From positions 1 through 64,000 of the forward strand of contig CAZWWH010000006.1 in assembly GCA_964637365.1 (NCBI GenBank): 64,000 nucleotides of DNA, in the 5' to 3' direction. The translations under genes were made by a program, and so were the position numbers. How positions within the stretch are numbered: the first letter of the stretch is position 1; each line of letters opens with the position of its first letter. Below the pieces are notes generated by a model. That model saw only the letters and a program-made list of their open reading frames with translations, did no database searches and was not told the DNA's origin. The DNA comes from Cryptoclostridium sp964637365. GTDB taxonomy: Bacteria; Bacillota; Dehalobacteriia; UBA7702. Below, piece after piece: positions 1 through 7,474 of the stretch.

Positions 1-189
1 CTGTACAGCAGTTGCCGTTCATTTTTCGATTACTGTTTTACGGACACCCGGCTATGAAAGCGGCCTATATTTTTTTAATATATCAATATTGATAAAAACA
101 CTTGGCGATGGAAAGTCACAATGAAACTTTGGATGAGATAATATATAACAAGATATAAACATATATTTTTCAAATTTTTGAAGAAAAGC

Positions 190-220
190 TTGACTTAAAG
201 TGAACTATAAGTGATATGAT
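190..220 (+). promoter_or_regulatory. MerR-type promoter of the aldo/keto reductase gene
   Basis: A -35 box TTGACT (190-195) and a -10 box TATGAT (215-220) are separated by 19 bases, the long spacer typical of MerR-family promoters. A near-perfect dyad lies in the spacer: CTTAAAGT (194-201), GA, ACTATAAG (204-211), with one mismatch. Established knowledge: MerR-family activators bind such dyads and twist the DNA to realign the overlong spacer. That the downstream gene is MerR-activated is inference. No intact MerR gene is next to it. Confidence 0.7.
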
Positions 221-264
221 TTCATTAGTGAATTAAGAATATGATAACATAAGGAAGTGAAAAC

Positions 265-1401
265 ATGAAAAAATTAGGATTTGGCTATATGAGACTGCCA
301 TTAATGGATAAAAATGAACCAACATCGTTTGATTATCAAATATTAAATCAGCTGGTGGATACCTTTATGGCCAAAGGATTTACCTATTTTGATACTGCCT
401 TGACATATCATGGCGGCCACAGTGAAGAGGCGCTTCGTAAATCCTTGGTAGAACGGTATCCGAGGGATCAGTTTGTAATTGCTACCAAACTGCCGCCACG
501 TGTTTTGAAAACCGCAGCGGAGCAGGAAGAAATCTTTCACAGTCAGTTAGAGCGCTGCGGTGTTGATTATTTTGATTATTATTTGGTACACAACCTCGGT
601 GTCAGCGCATATGCTCAGGCCGAGGAATTTGGAACATTTGATTTTGTACGTCAAAAGAAAAAGGAAGGGAAAATCAGAAACATTGGTTTTTCTTTCCATG
701 ATACACCGGAACTTTTGGAAAAAATTTTAAAAAAGCACCCCGATATGGATTTTGTACAACTGCAAATAAACTATCTTGATTGGGAAAATCCAAGCATCCA
801 GTCGCGGCGCTGTTATGAAATCGTCCGTAAATATGAAATGCCCATCATTGTGATGGAGCCCTGCAAAGGCGGTAATTTGGCCAAAGTCCCCGAAGAAGCG
901 GAACGACTGATGTGTCAACATGCCCCCCAAGCCTCTGTTCCCTCCTGGGCCATTCGCTATGCCGCTGGGCTGGAGGGGGTGTTCATGGTTCTCACCGGTA
1001 TGAATACCATGGAGCAGGTCATAGACAATACAAGTTATATGGACGATTTTATTCCCCTCAATGCTGAGGAAGAAAAAATACTTCATCAGGTGGTGGATTA
1101 CATCCATCAAGATACTGCCATCGCTTGCACTACTTGCCGCTATTGTGAGGAGGTTTGTCAAGAGCATATTGCTATTCCTGACTATTTTTCCTTGTATAAC
1201 AGTGCCAAACGGGCAGTAAGCGATAACACGTCCAGTCAACATGTTTACTATCTCAATCTTGCCTCTACTCATGGCAAAGCCGGAGATTGCCGGGGCTGTC
1301 AGGAGTGCGAGACTGTTTGTCCTCAGCATCTTCCCATTGCCAATCTGCTGAAGGATGTTTCCCGACAGTTTGACCACGTATCTCTGCCAGGAAGATCGTA
1401 A
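265..1401 (+). CDS. Aldo/keto reductase with two C-terminal [4Fe-4S] motifs
   Basis: This 378-residue protein is a predicted oxidoreductase of the aldo/keto reductase family fused to a ferredoxin-like tail (COG1453 type). The N-terminal TIM-barrel shows the family's catalytic positions: Asp in YFDTA, Tyr in the following TYHGG, Lys in ATKLPP and His in YLVHNL. Near the C-terminus there are two C-x2-C-x2-C-x3-C clusters, CTTCRYCEEVC and CRGCQECETVCP, so two [4Fe-4S] clusters are expected. The substrate is unknown; the clusters suggest electron exchange with ferredoxin in an anaerobe. The start ATG has AGGAAG eight bases upstream. It appears to be transcribed alone from the MerR-type promoter at 190-220, which suggests induction by a stress or an electrophile (inference). 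Confidence 0.85.
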   Translation: MKKLGFGYMRLPLMDKNEPTSFDYQILNQLVDTFMAKGFTYFDTALTYHGGHSEEALRKSLVERYPRDQFVIATKLPPRVLKTAAEQEEIFHSQLERCGVDYFDYYLVHNLGVSAYAQAEEFGTFDFVRQKKKEGKIRNIGFSFHDTPELLEKILKKHPDMDFVQLQINYLDWENPSIQSRRCYEIVRKYEMPIIVMEPCKGGNLAKVPEEAERLMCQHAPQASVPSWAIRYAAGLEGVFMVLTGMNTMEQVIDNTSYMDDFIPLNAEEEKILHQVVDYIHQDTAIACTTCRYCEEVCQEHIAIPDYFSLYNSAKRAVSDNTSSQHVYYLNLASTHGKAGDCRGCQECETVCPQHLPIANLLKDVSRQFDHVSLPGRS

Positions 1402-1526
1402 CGATAAATGTTTGCTTGGGGTAGAAATTCTCTACTTGCCCATAAGGCATTCTTGCGCTATTAAGAAAATCGTAATAAAATATAACATTATGAAAAAACG
1501 ATTTTAATAGGGGAAAGGGGGAGCTC

Positions 1527-2213
1527 ATGAACAAAAGGGAGTTATGTAATCGTTATATATTTTTTGTATTTGGGTTATTTGTGATGTCTTTCGGTGTTGC
1601 TACTATGATTCTCTCCCACTTGGGAAATTCTCCTATTTCCAGTCTGCCCTATGTGTTTAGCGAGGTATTCCCTCCAACGGTGGGAATGTGCACTTTTGTG
1701 ATGAATCTAATGCTAATGGTAGTGCAGCTCATGATCTTGGGAAAAAATTTTCCCAAAGCTTATTGGTTGCAAATTCCCGTTTCCGTCCTTTTTGGCGCGT
1801 TCGTAGATTTTTGCATCTTCTTATTGGGAGCTGTAGCGCCATCTACATATTTGTATCGTTTTCTTTGGCTAATTGGGGGTTGTTTATTGTTGAGTCTCGG
1901 TGTCAGTATGCAGTTTACTGCTAATGTAGTGTTGCTTTCCGGGGAAGCTACAGTCCGTGCGATTGCTGACCGTTGGCACAAGGATGTGGGAAATGTGAAG
2001 GTGGCTTTTGATATTACGCTGGTTTTGTTAGCGGTGGTTTCTTCTTTGGTATTTCTTGGTAAAATCATTGCAGTCCGGGAGGGAACTGCCATTGCAGCCG
2101 TTTGCTGTGGGTTTATTGTTCGCTGGTTTAACGGTAAACTTCATTTCGTAAATGAGCGGTTCCTGACATTTCATCAGGTTTCATCCGGTATCAATCATCA
2201 GAAAAACTCATAA
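1527..2213 (+). CDS. YczE/YyaS-family integral membrane protein
   Basis: The 228-residue protein is almost wholly hydrophobic, with about five to six membrane segments. The opening pattern (FVFGLFVMSFGVATM..LGNSPISSLPYV) is that of the YczE/YyaS membrane family (COG2364), which is related to YitT-like proteins. The function of this family is not firmly known; some members influence surfactant or antibiotic production in Bacillus. It lies about 125 bases after the aldo/keto reductase with its own strong ribosome site (GGGGAAAGGGGG), and may or may not share its transcript. No key residue can be judged. Confidence 0.7.
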   Translation: MNKRELCNRYIFFVFGLFVMSFGVATMILSHLGNSPISSLPYVFSEVFPPTVGMCTFVMNLMLMVVQLMILGKNFPKAYWLQIPVSVLFGAFVDFCIFLLGAVAPSTYLYRFLWLIGGCLLLSLGVSMQFTANVVLLSGEATVRAIADRWHKDVGNVKVAFDITLVLLAVVSSLVFLGKIIAVREGTAIAAVCCGFIVRWFNGKLHFVNERFLTFHQVSSGINHQKNS

Positions 2214-2579
2214 ATATTAAATTGACATATTATCTGTCTCTCTCCCATCTTCTATGGCTTCGGGATTTGTAAAATAAGGGTTATGATTAATTTTTCAAAA
2301 ATATGATTTTTATTTCATTTTCAAAGTTCTGGGACTTCATCTGTTTTTTGATTTGTGCAAGATGTCTGAACCTATGGTATCCAAAGAAAGGTACCTTGAA
2401 AAATCAAATATCATTTTAAGAATGGAAATTATAAATTTTAGAAAAATTATGTGAAAGACTGGAAAAATAATGTGAATATTGTTTGTCCATTTGTAGCATA
2501 ATAGAATAAATTTGAATATAAAATAAAAAAATACAACATTAAAATCAGGGTAATAGTGAATAAAGTCCTGATATTGTTA
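2214..2579. other. AT-rich intergenic stretch without a recognisable gene
   Basis: There is no open frame of convincing length or with a ribosome site on either strand. The stretch is very AT-rich and has short A/T runs. I see no RNA gene in it. It precedes the XRE regulator promoter at 2580. Confidence 0.5.
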
Positions 2580-2608
2580 TTGATTATTGTAGCGTTATCG
2601 TATAAAAT
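2580..2608 (+). promoter_or_regulatory. Promoter of the XRE regulator gene, overlapping an operator
   Basis: TTGATT (2580-2585) and TAAAAT (2603-2608) are spaced by 17 bases. The spacer contains TAGCGTTAT (2590-2598), the first of three TAGCnnTAT elements in this leader, so a bound regulator would block RNA polymerase. Confidence 0.5.
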
Positions 2609-2720
2609 AATAAAGAGAAAATAATAGCACTATTGCGTGGTTTTTATAACAATTCATTGCTTATTCATAAATCATGCTGTTGTGGGCAGTATTAGCAAAG
2701 AATACATGCAATAGCGATAT
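2590..2720 (+). promoter_or_regulatory. Three TAGCnnTAT operator-like elements
   Basis: TAGCGTTAT (2590-2598), TAGCACTAT (2625-2633) and TAGCGATAT (2712-2720) share TAGCnnTAT. The last two extend to GCAATAGyGmTATT when the middle one is read on the minus strand. They lie within the promoter spacer, just after the expected transcription start, and just before the start codon of the XRE gene. Autoregulation by that protein is inference. Confidence 0.45.
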
Positions 2721-2736
2721 TGATGAGGTGATGCGA

Positions 2737-3072
2737 ATGTCTATTGATTACAGCTTAATTGGGAAACGAATTGCAAAAGTACGGAAGAGCAGAGGTTACA
2801 CCCAGGATAACTTAGCAGAGCGAGCAAATTTGAGTAACAACTACATTTCCCATATTGAGAAAAGTCACTCGATTCCTAGTTTAGAAACATTTGTAAATTT
2901 ATGCGAAGCCCTTGAAGTCACTCCCGACGAGATTTTGTTGGGCTCCGTAAAAGAAAGTGAAACTTATCTCAATTCGGAAATCGACAATAAACTCAGTGGT
3001 TGCAGCCCTTATGAAAAGGAAATGATCGATGGGTTCATTGATTTGTTGCTGTCTAAACGGGACAAGGCATAA
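2737..3072 (+). CDS. XRE/Cro-type helix-turn-helix regulator
   Basis: This small DNA-binding protein (111 residues from this start) has an XRE helix-turn-helix in its first 65 residues: GKRIAKVRKSRGYTQDNLAE followed by LSNNYISHIEKSHSIPS. The short tail (SEIDNKLSGCSPYEKEMIDGFIDLLLSK) looks like a helical dimerisation or sensor segment common in clostridial XRE repressors. I chose ATG 2737 because AGGTG (2726-2730) lies six bases upstream; the longer in-frame start at 2674 has no ribosome site. It stands alone between its own promoter and a terminator. The target genes are unknown; the repeated motif in its leader suggests that it represses itself. Confidence 0.8.
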   Translation: MSIDYSLIGKRIAKVRKSRGYTQDNLAERANLSNNYISHIEKSHSIPSLETFVNLCEALEVTPDEILLGSVKESETYLNSEIDNKLSGCSPYEKEMIDGFIDLLLSKRDKA

Positions 3073-3170
3073 GGTTTCTTGAACGAATGGAGTACTTCCC
3101 GAAGAATTGAAGAAATCTCTTTTGAACGTTATTGGCGCTTCATGAGGTTTATTGAAAATCGGGATATATA

Positions 3171-3196
3171 AAAAGCCGCTACTAGGCGGCTTTTTT
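3171..3196 (+). terminator. Rho-independent terminator after the XRE gene
   Basis: The stem AAAGCCGC/GCGGCTTT around the loop TACTAG is followed by a T run. It lies about 100 bases past the XRE stop codon. Confidence 0.8.
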
Positions 3197-3289
3197 CTTT
3201 TGGGCCTGACGCCCTTGAGGTGTGCTCTAAAATGTGTTATCATATATTTTATGGAGGAGTAGTCCTTCAAATAAAGTATGGAGCCAGTT

Positions 3290-4099
3290 ATGACAATTAC
3301 GGAGAAAAACAGCACGCATCAAGAGGAAGCCTCTCTGCGCCGCCTTTTGGACATTATGGCAGCCCTGCGTGGAGAAAATGGTTGCCCTTGGGATAAAGAA
3401 CAAGATCATAAATCCTTGAGAAAATATGTGATTGAAGAGGCTTATGAAGTGGTGGACGCCATTGATCAGGCAAAGGATGAGTTAGTCATCGAAGAACTGG
3501 GGGACCTTTTACTGCAAATCGTGTTCCATGCCCAAATCGGGAAAGAGGAGGGCCGCTATTCCTTCACTGAGATTGCTGACGGTATCAGTGATAAGATGAT
3601 TCGCCGTCATCCCCATGTTTTTGGTACAGAGCATTGCGACACCGCAGGTCAGGTCATGGTGACTTGGGCTGCCGTGAAAGCGAAGGAAAAAGAGGGGAAA
3701 GATGGACGTCGCATGGATGTGCCTTTGGCCTTTCCCGCCTTATACCGCGGGGAAAAGCTTCAAAAAAAAGCCGCAGAGGTAGGCTTTGATTGGGATCACA
3801 GCGATGATGTACGTCAAAAAATTTTAGAGGAATTGGCAGAAGTGGATGAAGCCATCGCCCAAGATGACCGAGAGCATCTGAAGGAAGAAATGGGCGATTT
3901 GCTATTTGCTGTGGTGAATTGGAGCCGCTTTCATCATATTGATGCCGAAGAGGCACTGAGAGAAAGTAATCATAAGTTTGTCACACGCTTCAACTGTATG
4001 GAGGATTTGATTGTGGCCGATGGTAAATCTATGGAGAACATGACCCTTTCTGAGATGGATATATATTGGGAGAAAGCTAAAAAAGTTTTGAAGCCATAA
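3290..4099 (+). CDS. mazG: MazG nucleoside triphosphate pyrophosphohydrolase
   Basis: MazG hydrolyses NTPs and dNTPs to the monophosphate and pyrophosphate, cleaning the pool of aberrant nucleotides. The protein has the duplicated MazG domain: the first repeat contains ENGCPWDKEQDHKSLRKYVIEEAYE with the metal-binding EExxE and the later EELGDLLLQ, and the second contains LEELAEVDEAI and EEMGDLLFAVVN. Its length of about 270 residues matches the bacterial family. ATG 3290 has GGAG six bases upstream; ATG 3278, four codons earlier, is a possible alternative. It heads a run mazG-hup-rqcP that mirrors the yabN-yabO order of Bacillus, without the N-terminal methylase domain found in YabN. Confidence 0.9.
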   Translation: MTITEKNSTHQEEASLRRLLDIMAALRGENGCPWDKEQDHKSLRKYVIEEAYEVVDAIDQAKDELVIEELGDLLLQIVFHAQIGKEEGRYSFTEIADGISDKMIRRHPHVFGTEHCDTAGQVMVTWAAVKAKEKEGKDGRRMDVPLAFPALYRGEKLQKKAAEVGFDWDHSDDVRQKILEELAEVDEAIAQDDREHLKEEMGDLLFAVVNWSRFHHIDAEEALRESNHKFVTRFNCMEDLIVADGKSMENMTLSEMDIYWEKAKKVLKP

Positions 4100-4168
4100 C
4101 ATTGGAATAGCGTTTCCGTGAGTGGGGCATACTGACACCATCAGTTATCCCATGAAGGAGGCATTATT

Positions 4169-4453
4169 TTGCATAAAGGAGCATTGATTGAAGCTGCGGC
4201 GGAATTGGCGGGACTCAGTCAAAAAGACACGGCCCTGGCTTTTAACGCTGTAGTAGAAACGATTTGCCAGAGCTTAAGCTGTGGGGAACCGGTGCAAATT
4301 TTAGGTTTTGGTACTTTCGAAGTTCGAAACCGCAAACCCCGTCGGGGGCGGAACCCTCAAACCGGCGAGCCCATGGAAATTGCTGGCGGTGATTATCCAG
4401 CATTCCGTTGCGGAAAGCTGTTAAAAGACGCTGTGTCGAACCAAGATAAATAA
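4169..4453 (+). CDS. hup: HU-family histone-like DNA-binding protein
   Basis: This 94-residue nucleoid protein binds and bends DNA as a dimer. The sequence runs through the HU fold, with LGFGTFEVRNRKPRRGRNPQTGEP forming the DNA-embracing arm and PAFRCGKLLKDAV near the end. The usual PAFKPGKALK is changed to PAFRCGKLLK, adding a cysteine. The start is TTG (4169), supported by AAGGAGG at 4155-4161; no ATG precedes it in frame. It sits between mazG and rqcP in one likely operon. Confidence 0.9.
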   Translation: MHKGALIEAAAELAGLSQKDTALAFNAVVETICQSLSCGEPVQILGFGTFEVRNRKPRRGRNPQTGEPMEIAGGDYPAFRCGKLLKDAVSNQDK

Positions 4454-4481
4454 ACATAGAGAAAAAAAGGGAGAGCAATTT

Positions 4482-4754
4482 ATGAGACTGGATAAATATC
4501 TGAAGGTCAGTCGTTTGATCAAACGCCGCACTGTTGCTAAGGAGGTTTGTGAGGCTGGACGCATTCAAGTCAATGGACGTCCTGCCAAAGCAGGTCATGA
4601 CTTGAGCGTAGGTGACGTCCTGGATATTGCCCTGGGCAGTCGCCGGTTGAAAGTGCGGATTGTGGAAATCAAGGAAACCGTTCGGGCCGACCAGGCCGAT
4701 ACCCTTTACGAGGTATTGGAGGATGTGAAAGTCGAGCGGGAAGAAATGTTTTAA
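4482..4754 (+). CDS. rqcP: S4-domain ribosome-quality-control protein RqcP (YabO/Hsp15 family)
   Basis: The 90-residue protein begins MRLDKYLKVSRLIKRRTVAK, a classical S4 RNA-binding domain. In Bacillus the homologue YabO/RqcP helps RqcH add alanine tails to stalled nascent chains on the 50S subunit. Its position after mazG (the yabN-yabO order) supports orthology. It is the last gene of the run, followed at once by a strong terminator. Confidence 0.88.
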   Translation: MRLDKYLKVSRLIKRRTVAKEVCEAGRIQVNGRPAKAGHDLSVGDVLDIALGSRRLKVRIVEIKETVRADQADTLYEVLEDVKVEREEMF

Positions 4755-4764
4755 AACAAAAAGC

Positions 4765-4798
4765 CGAACCAATGAAACATCATTGGTTCGGTTTTTCT
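4765..4798. terminator. Bidirectional terminator between rqcP and the glycosyltransferase gene
   Basis: A 12-base-pair stem (CCGAACCAATGA/TCATTGGTTCGG, arms 4765-4776 and 4781-4792) has T runs on one side and A runs on the other. It serves the two convergent genes. Confidence 0.9.
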
Positions 4799-4812
4799 TT
4801 GTTCAATGCCTT

Positions 4813-5886
4813 TTAAAAACCAAGGGAGGCAAAAAAGGCCTTGTTAAAAATTACGGCGCTATGATCGGGGCGGAGCGTTTCTGTTTTAAGATGAAAGCGG
4901 AATGCGCTTTCCTTATCTCCCAAAGCATAGCGGCAGCGGCATCGCCCCAGCGCAGGTAAAAAGTCATAACAATCGGGACAAAGAAAACCGCCCCGCTCCG
5001 GACAATATGGACATTGCTCCGCGATCCCATACCAAAAGTCTGCAATTTCATATTGATGGGCCTGGAAAAATGAGTCACCCAGATCGCAGCTGATTTCAGC
5101 TCTAGGAGCGTCCCATAAAAAGCTGCGGAACAAAGCGAAACGGGCATTGTCGTCTTGGCCCAAAGCGCTATAGCAACGGGAAAGATCACGGCAGCAGTCA
5201 ATACGGTTTTCCAGCCAGCTGTCTTTCATCGTTAAGAACTGTTCAAAAGCCGCCGCGGCCTCCTCCATATATCCGTGAAAATATAGCTCTCTTCCGTAAT
5301 AATATTGTTGGCGAGCATCGAGCGTTTCTCCATTTTCAATCATTGCTTGAAAAATTCTTAGATTACGGTCCGCATCTCCCTGTCCTTCCTTGCGGTGACA
5401 CACTGCGGACTGCCAAGTTTGTATGGGCCCTTGGGGAGGAATTACCTCATGAATCCGGCCTTGCCAACAAAATCCGCAATCTCTGCGCACCAATCGTTCT
5501 CGCCGGTAAGTAAAGGTGGGATTGTCATTTTCATCAAATGCCACGTGGTAATCCATCATCACCATGTGAGGTCCTTCTTCGAGTTTTTCCTTTTCCTGTT
5601 GAAAACAAATGCGGTCTTTTTCTTCGATTACGTCATCGGCATCAAGCCAAAAAAGATAATCGCAACTTCCTTGGGAAAAAGCATAGTTCCGCGCCGCGGC
5701 AAAATCGTCGCACCAGGGGAAATCGAAAATTTTATCAGTATACTGGGCTGCAATGGATTTGGTATCATCGGTGGAACCGGTATCTACAATAATAATTTCA
5801 TCCACCAGGTCTGAAACACTGTCTAAGCAGCGGCCTAAAACGGCGCTTTCATTCTTTACAATCATACATAAACTGATGGTTTTCAT
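4813..5886 (-). CDS. Family 2 glycosyltransferase with a helical C-terminal half
   Basis: A cytoplasmic glycosyltransferase of 357 residues. The GT-A fold starts at once: ISLCMIVKNESAVLGRCLDS, then EIIIVDTGSTDDT (nucleotide binding), and LFWLDADD carries the DxD metal site. The C-terminal half has paired helices resembling TPR units and a Cys-rich stretch (CPYCPERGGFLCPDC) that may bind a metal. I chose ATG 5886 because GGAGG precedes it. It is transcribed divergently from the collagen-like gene at 6011; in Bacillus exosporium clusters such enzymes often decorate collagen-like threonines, so that is a reasonable but unproven role here. Confidence 0.8.
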   Translation of the reverse strand: MKTISLCMIVKNESAVLGRCLDSVSDLVDEIIIVDTGSTDDTKSIAAQYTDKIFDFPWCDDFAAARNYAFSQGSCDYLFWLDADDVIEEKDRICFQQEKEKLEEGPHMVMMDYHVAFDENDNPTFTYRRERLVRRDCGFCWQGRIHEVIPPQGPIQTWQSAVCHRKEGQGDADRNLRIFQAMIENGETLDARQQYYYGRELYFHGYMEEAAAAFEQFLTMKDSWLENRIDCCRDLSRCYSALGQDDNARFALFRSFLWDAPRAEISCDLGDSFFQAHQYEIADFWYGIAEQCPYCPERGGFLCPDCYDFLPALGRCRCRYALGDKESAFRFHLKTETLRPDHSAVIFNKAFFASLGF

Positions 5887-6010
5887 GGAATGCCTCCTTT
5901 TCCTTCTATGGTATGACATTTTTTCGGTGAACGTGATGTCAAAATCCCTATCATCCGCATAGAATGTACCATGACAGCGGAACCTGTCATTTAAGATAAA
6001 TTGAAAAGGA

Positions 6011-7156
6011 ATGGTGATTGCATTGAATTATAGAAATTATTATGGGAGAAACAACGATCGTTGCCGCTCTTGTTGCCCCTGTGGAAATCAAGGTCCCGTT
6101 GGACCTACCGGTTCTACCGGCCCCCGTGGAGCAACTGGCCCCATTGGCCCTACAGGTTCTGAGGGTCCCATTGGCCCCCGAGGAAATACCGGTCCTCAAG
6201 GCGCCACCGGTAATACCGGCGACTTTGGACCCACTGGCGCAACTGGAGCAACCGGTCCCATTGGTCCCCGAGGCGCCACTGGTGCTGATGGTGTAACCGG
6301 ACCCACTGGTCCCAGGGGGGCTATGGGTTGTCCCGGCATTACTGGAGCAACGGGTTCTACCGGAGCCACAGGGCTTACAGGTGCGACAGGCGCCACTGGC
6401 GCCACGGGTCCCACCGGTCCTAGAGGTGTCACTGGAGCTACTGGTCCTACAGGACCTCGCGGAACTACGGGTAATCCTGGTATCACAGGCCCTGCCGGCC
6501 CCACAGGCCCCCGTGGTATTACTGGTGCAACTGGGCCTAGAGGTGCAACCGGCGCCGAAGGGGCGCAAGGTTTGCGTGGCTGTCCCGGTGCTACAGGTGC
6601 AACTGGTGCAACGGGGATTACAGGTGCAACGGGCGCAACGGGCCCTGCCGGGGCCACTGGTTTGGAAGGTCCCCGAGGCATCACTGGGGCTACTGGAGCG
6701 ACCGGCCCTGCTGGGGAAGACGGTGAAAATGCAGTGTCGACCGCTGCTATGTTCTACACTCCCAACGGAACTTTGGACGGCGAAACGCCCCTTGATGTAT
6801 ATACCGTAGTCGAAGACGAAAATGGCTATATTACTAGCGATACCGGTCAGCGGATTCTTTTACAGCCCGGTTTGTACCATGTCACTTATTTCCTCTCGGT
6901 GCGAACCAATGAAAGCGGCGCCATTCGTATCATCCCCAGAATTGGAGGCGAATGTCGAGAGGAATTCATCATTGGCGGCATGCTTACCCGTTCTTGTGTT
7001 GATGAAAGTTACTCTGGTACCTACCTCTTGGATTTGGATCAAGAAACTGATCTTGTGTTCTTCGGTGACAGTGATATTGAAAACTGTGATTGTCACGATG
7101 GCTTTGAACGGTTCGACCTTCATCACTCAATATTCTTAATCAGAGCATATGAATAA
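6011..7156 (+). CDS. Collagen-like Gly-X-Thr protein with a BclA-like C-terminal domain
   Basis: This 381-residue surface protein has three parts. A short N-terminus has four cysteines (CRSCCPC). Then come 71 uninterrupted Gly-X-Y triplets (residues 28-240), dominated by GAT, GPT, GIT and GPR. The last 141 residues form a beta-rich domain like the trimerising C-terminal domain of exosporium BclA. Two GCP triplets put cysteines inside the triple helix, and further cysteines (GECREE, SCVDE, ENCDC) lie in the C-terminal domain, so disulfide crosslinks are plausible. It is likely a spore-surface or exosporium filament (family inference). The upstream pair GTCAAAAT (5938-5945) and CATAGAAT (5958-5965) weakly resembles a sporulation sigma-E promoter. 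The start codon choice (ATG 6011 or TTG 6023) is uncertain. Confidence 0.85.
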   Translation: MVIALNYRNYYGRNNDRCRSCCPCGNQGPVGPTGSTGPRGATGPIGPTGSEGPIGPRGNTGPQGATGNTGDFGPTGATGATGPIGPRGATGADGVTGPTGPRGAMGCPGITGATGSTGATGLTGATGATGATGPTGPRGVTGATGPTGPRGTTGNPGITGPAGPTGPRGITGATGPRGATGAEGAQGLRGCPGATGATGATGITGATGATGPAGATGLEGPRGITGATGATGPAGEDGENAVSTAAMFYTPNGTLDGETPLDVYTVVEDENGYITSDTGQRILLQPGLYHVTYFLSVRTNESGAIRIIPRIGGECREEFIIGGMLTRSCVDESYSGTYLLDLDQETDLVFFGDSDIENCDCHDGFERFDLHHSIFLIRAYE

Positions 7157-7165
7157 TATTGGAAA

Positions 7166-7197
7166 GGGCGTCGCGATGCGGCGCCCTCATTTTTTTA
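7166..7197 (+). terminator. Terminator after the collagen-like gene
   Basis: A nine-pair stem, GGGCGTCGC (7166-7174) with GCGGCGCCC (7178-7186) and one G-U pair, is followed by a T run. Confidence 0.85.
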
Positions 7198-7348
7198 TTA
7201 ATATTGAGACAATAGGATTGAAAATAACCATTCTTGGGTTGCGAAGATTTTTTGATTAATTGTAAAATTCTACGTAGTGAAAAAGATAGCAAAAATAAAC
7301 TACTATATAAAATTGTTGAAATTGTTTTACAATAAAAAGGGGAATATA

Positions 7349-7402
7349 ATGAAAGCATCATGGAGAAGAGTTCGTTTTCTTGTCTGTCGGAAGAGGAAAT
7401 AA
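7349..7402 (+). CDS. Possible 17-codon small ORF upstream of pylSc
   Basis: The frame encodes MKASWRRVRFLVCRKRK and has a very good ribosome site (AAAGGGG, 7336-7342, six bases before ATG). A second overlapping frame, ATG 7360 to TAA 7470 (36 residues, beginning MEKSSFSCLSEEE), ends five bases before the pylSc start; its last codons form the pylSc ribosome site. Either could be a leader that couples translation to pylSc, or neither may be real. No family is recognised. Confidence 0.25.
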   Translation: MKASWRRVRFLVCRKRK

Positions 7403-7474
7403 TTTTTCGTGTCCGATTGGGCATGATTAGAGATAAGGAAAAAACTGTTGGCAAATATGGAGAGGAATAATTAT

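Noticed and set aside
5987..6684. Long Ser/Thr/Gly-rich and Pro/Val-rich open frames on the minus strand and in other frames
   Set aside because: They mirror the repetitive Gly-X-Thr codons of the collagen-like gene; they lack ribosome sites and have extreme composition.
6090..6720. CRISPR-like short repeats
   Set aside because: The repetition is codon-level (Gly-X-Y triplets) within one continuous reading frame, without constant-length repeats and unique spacers.
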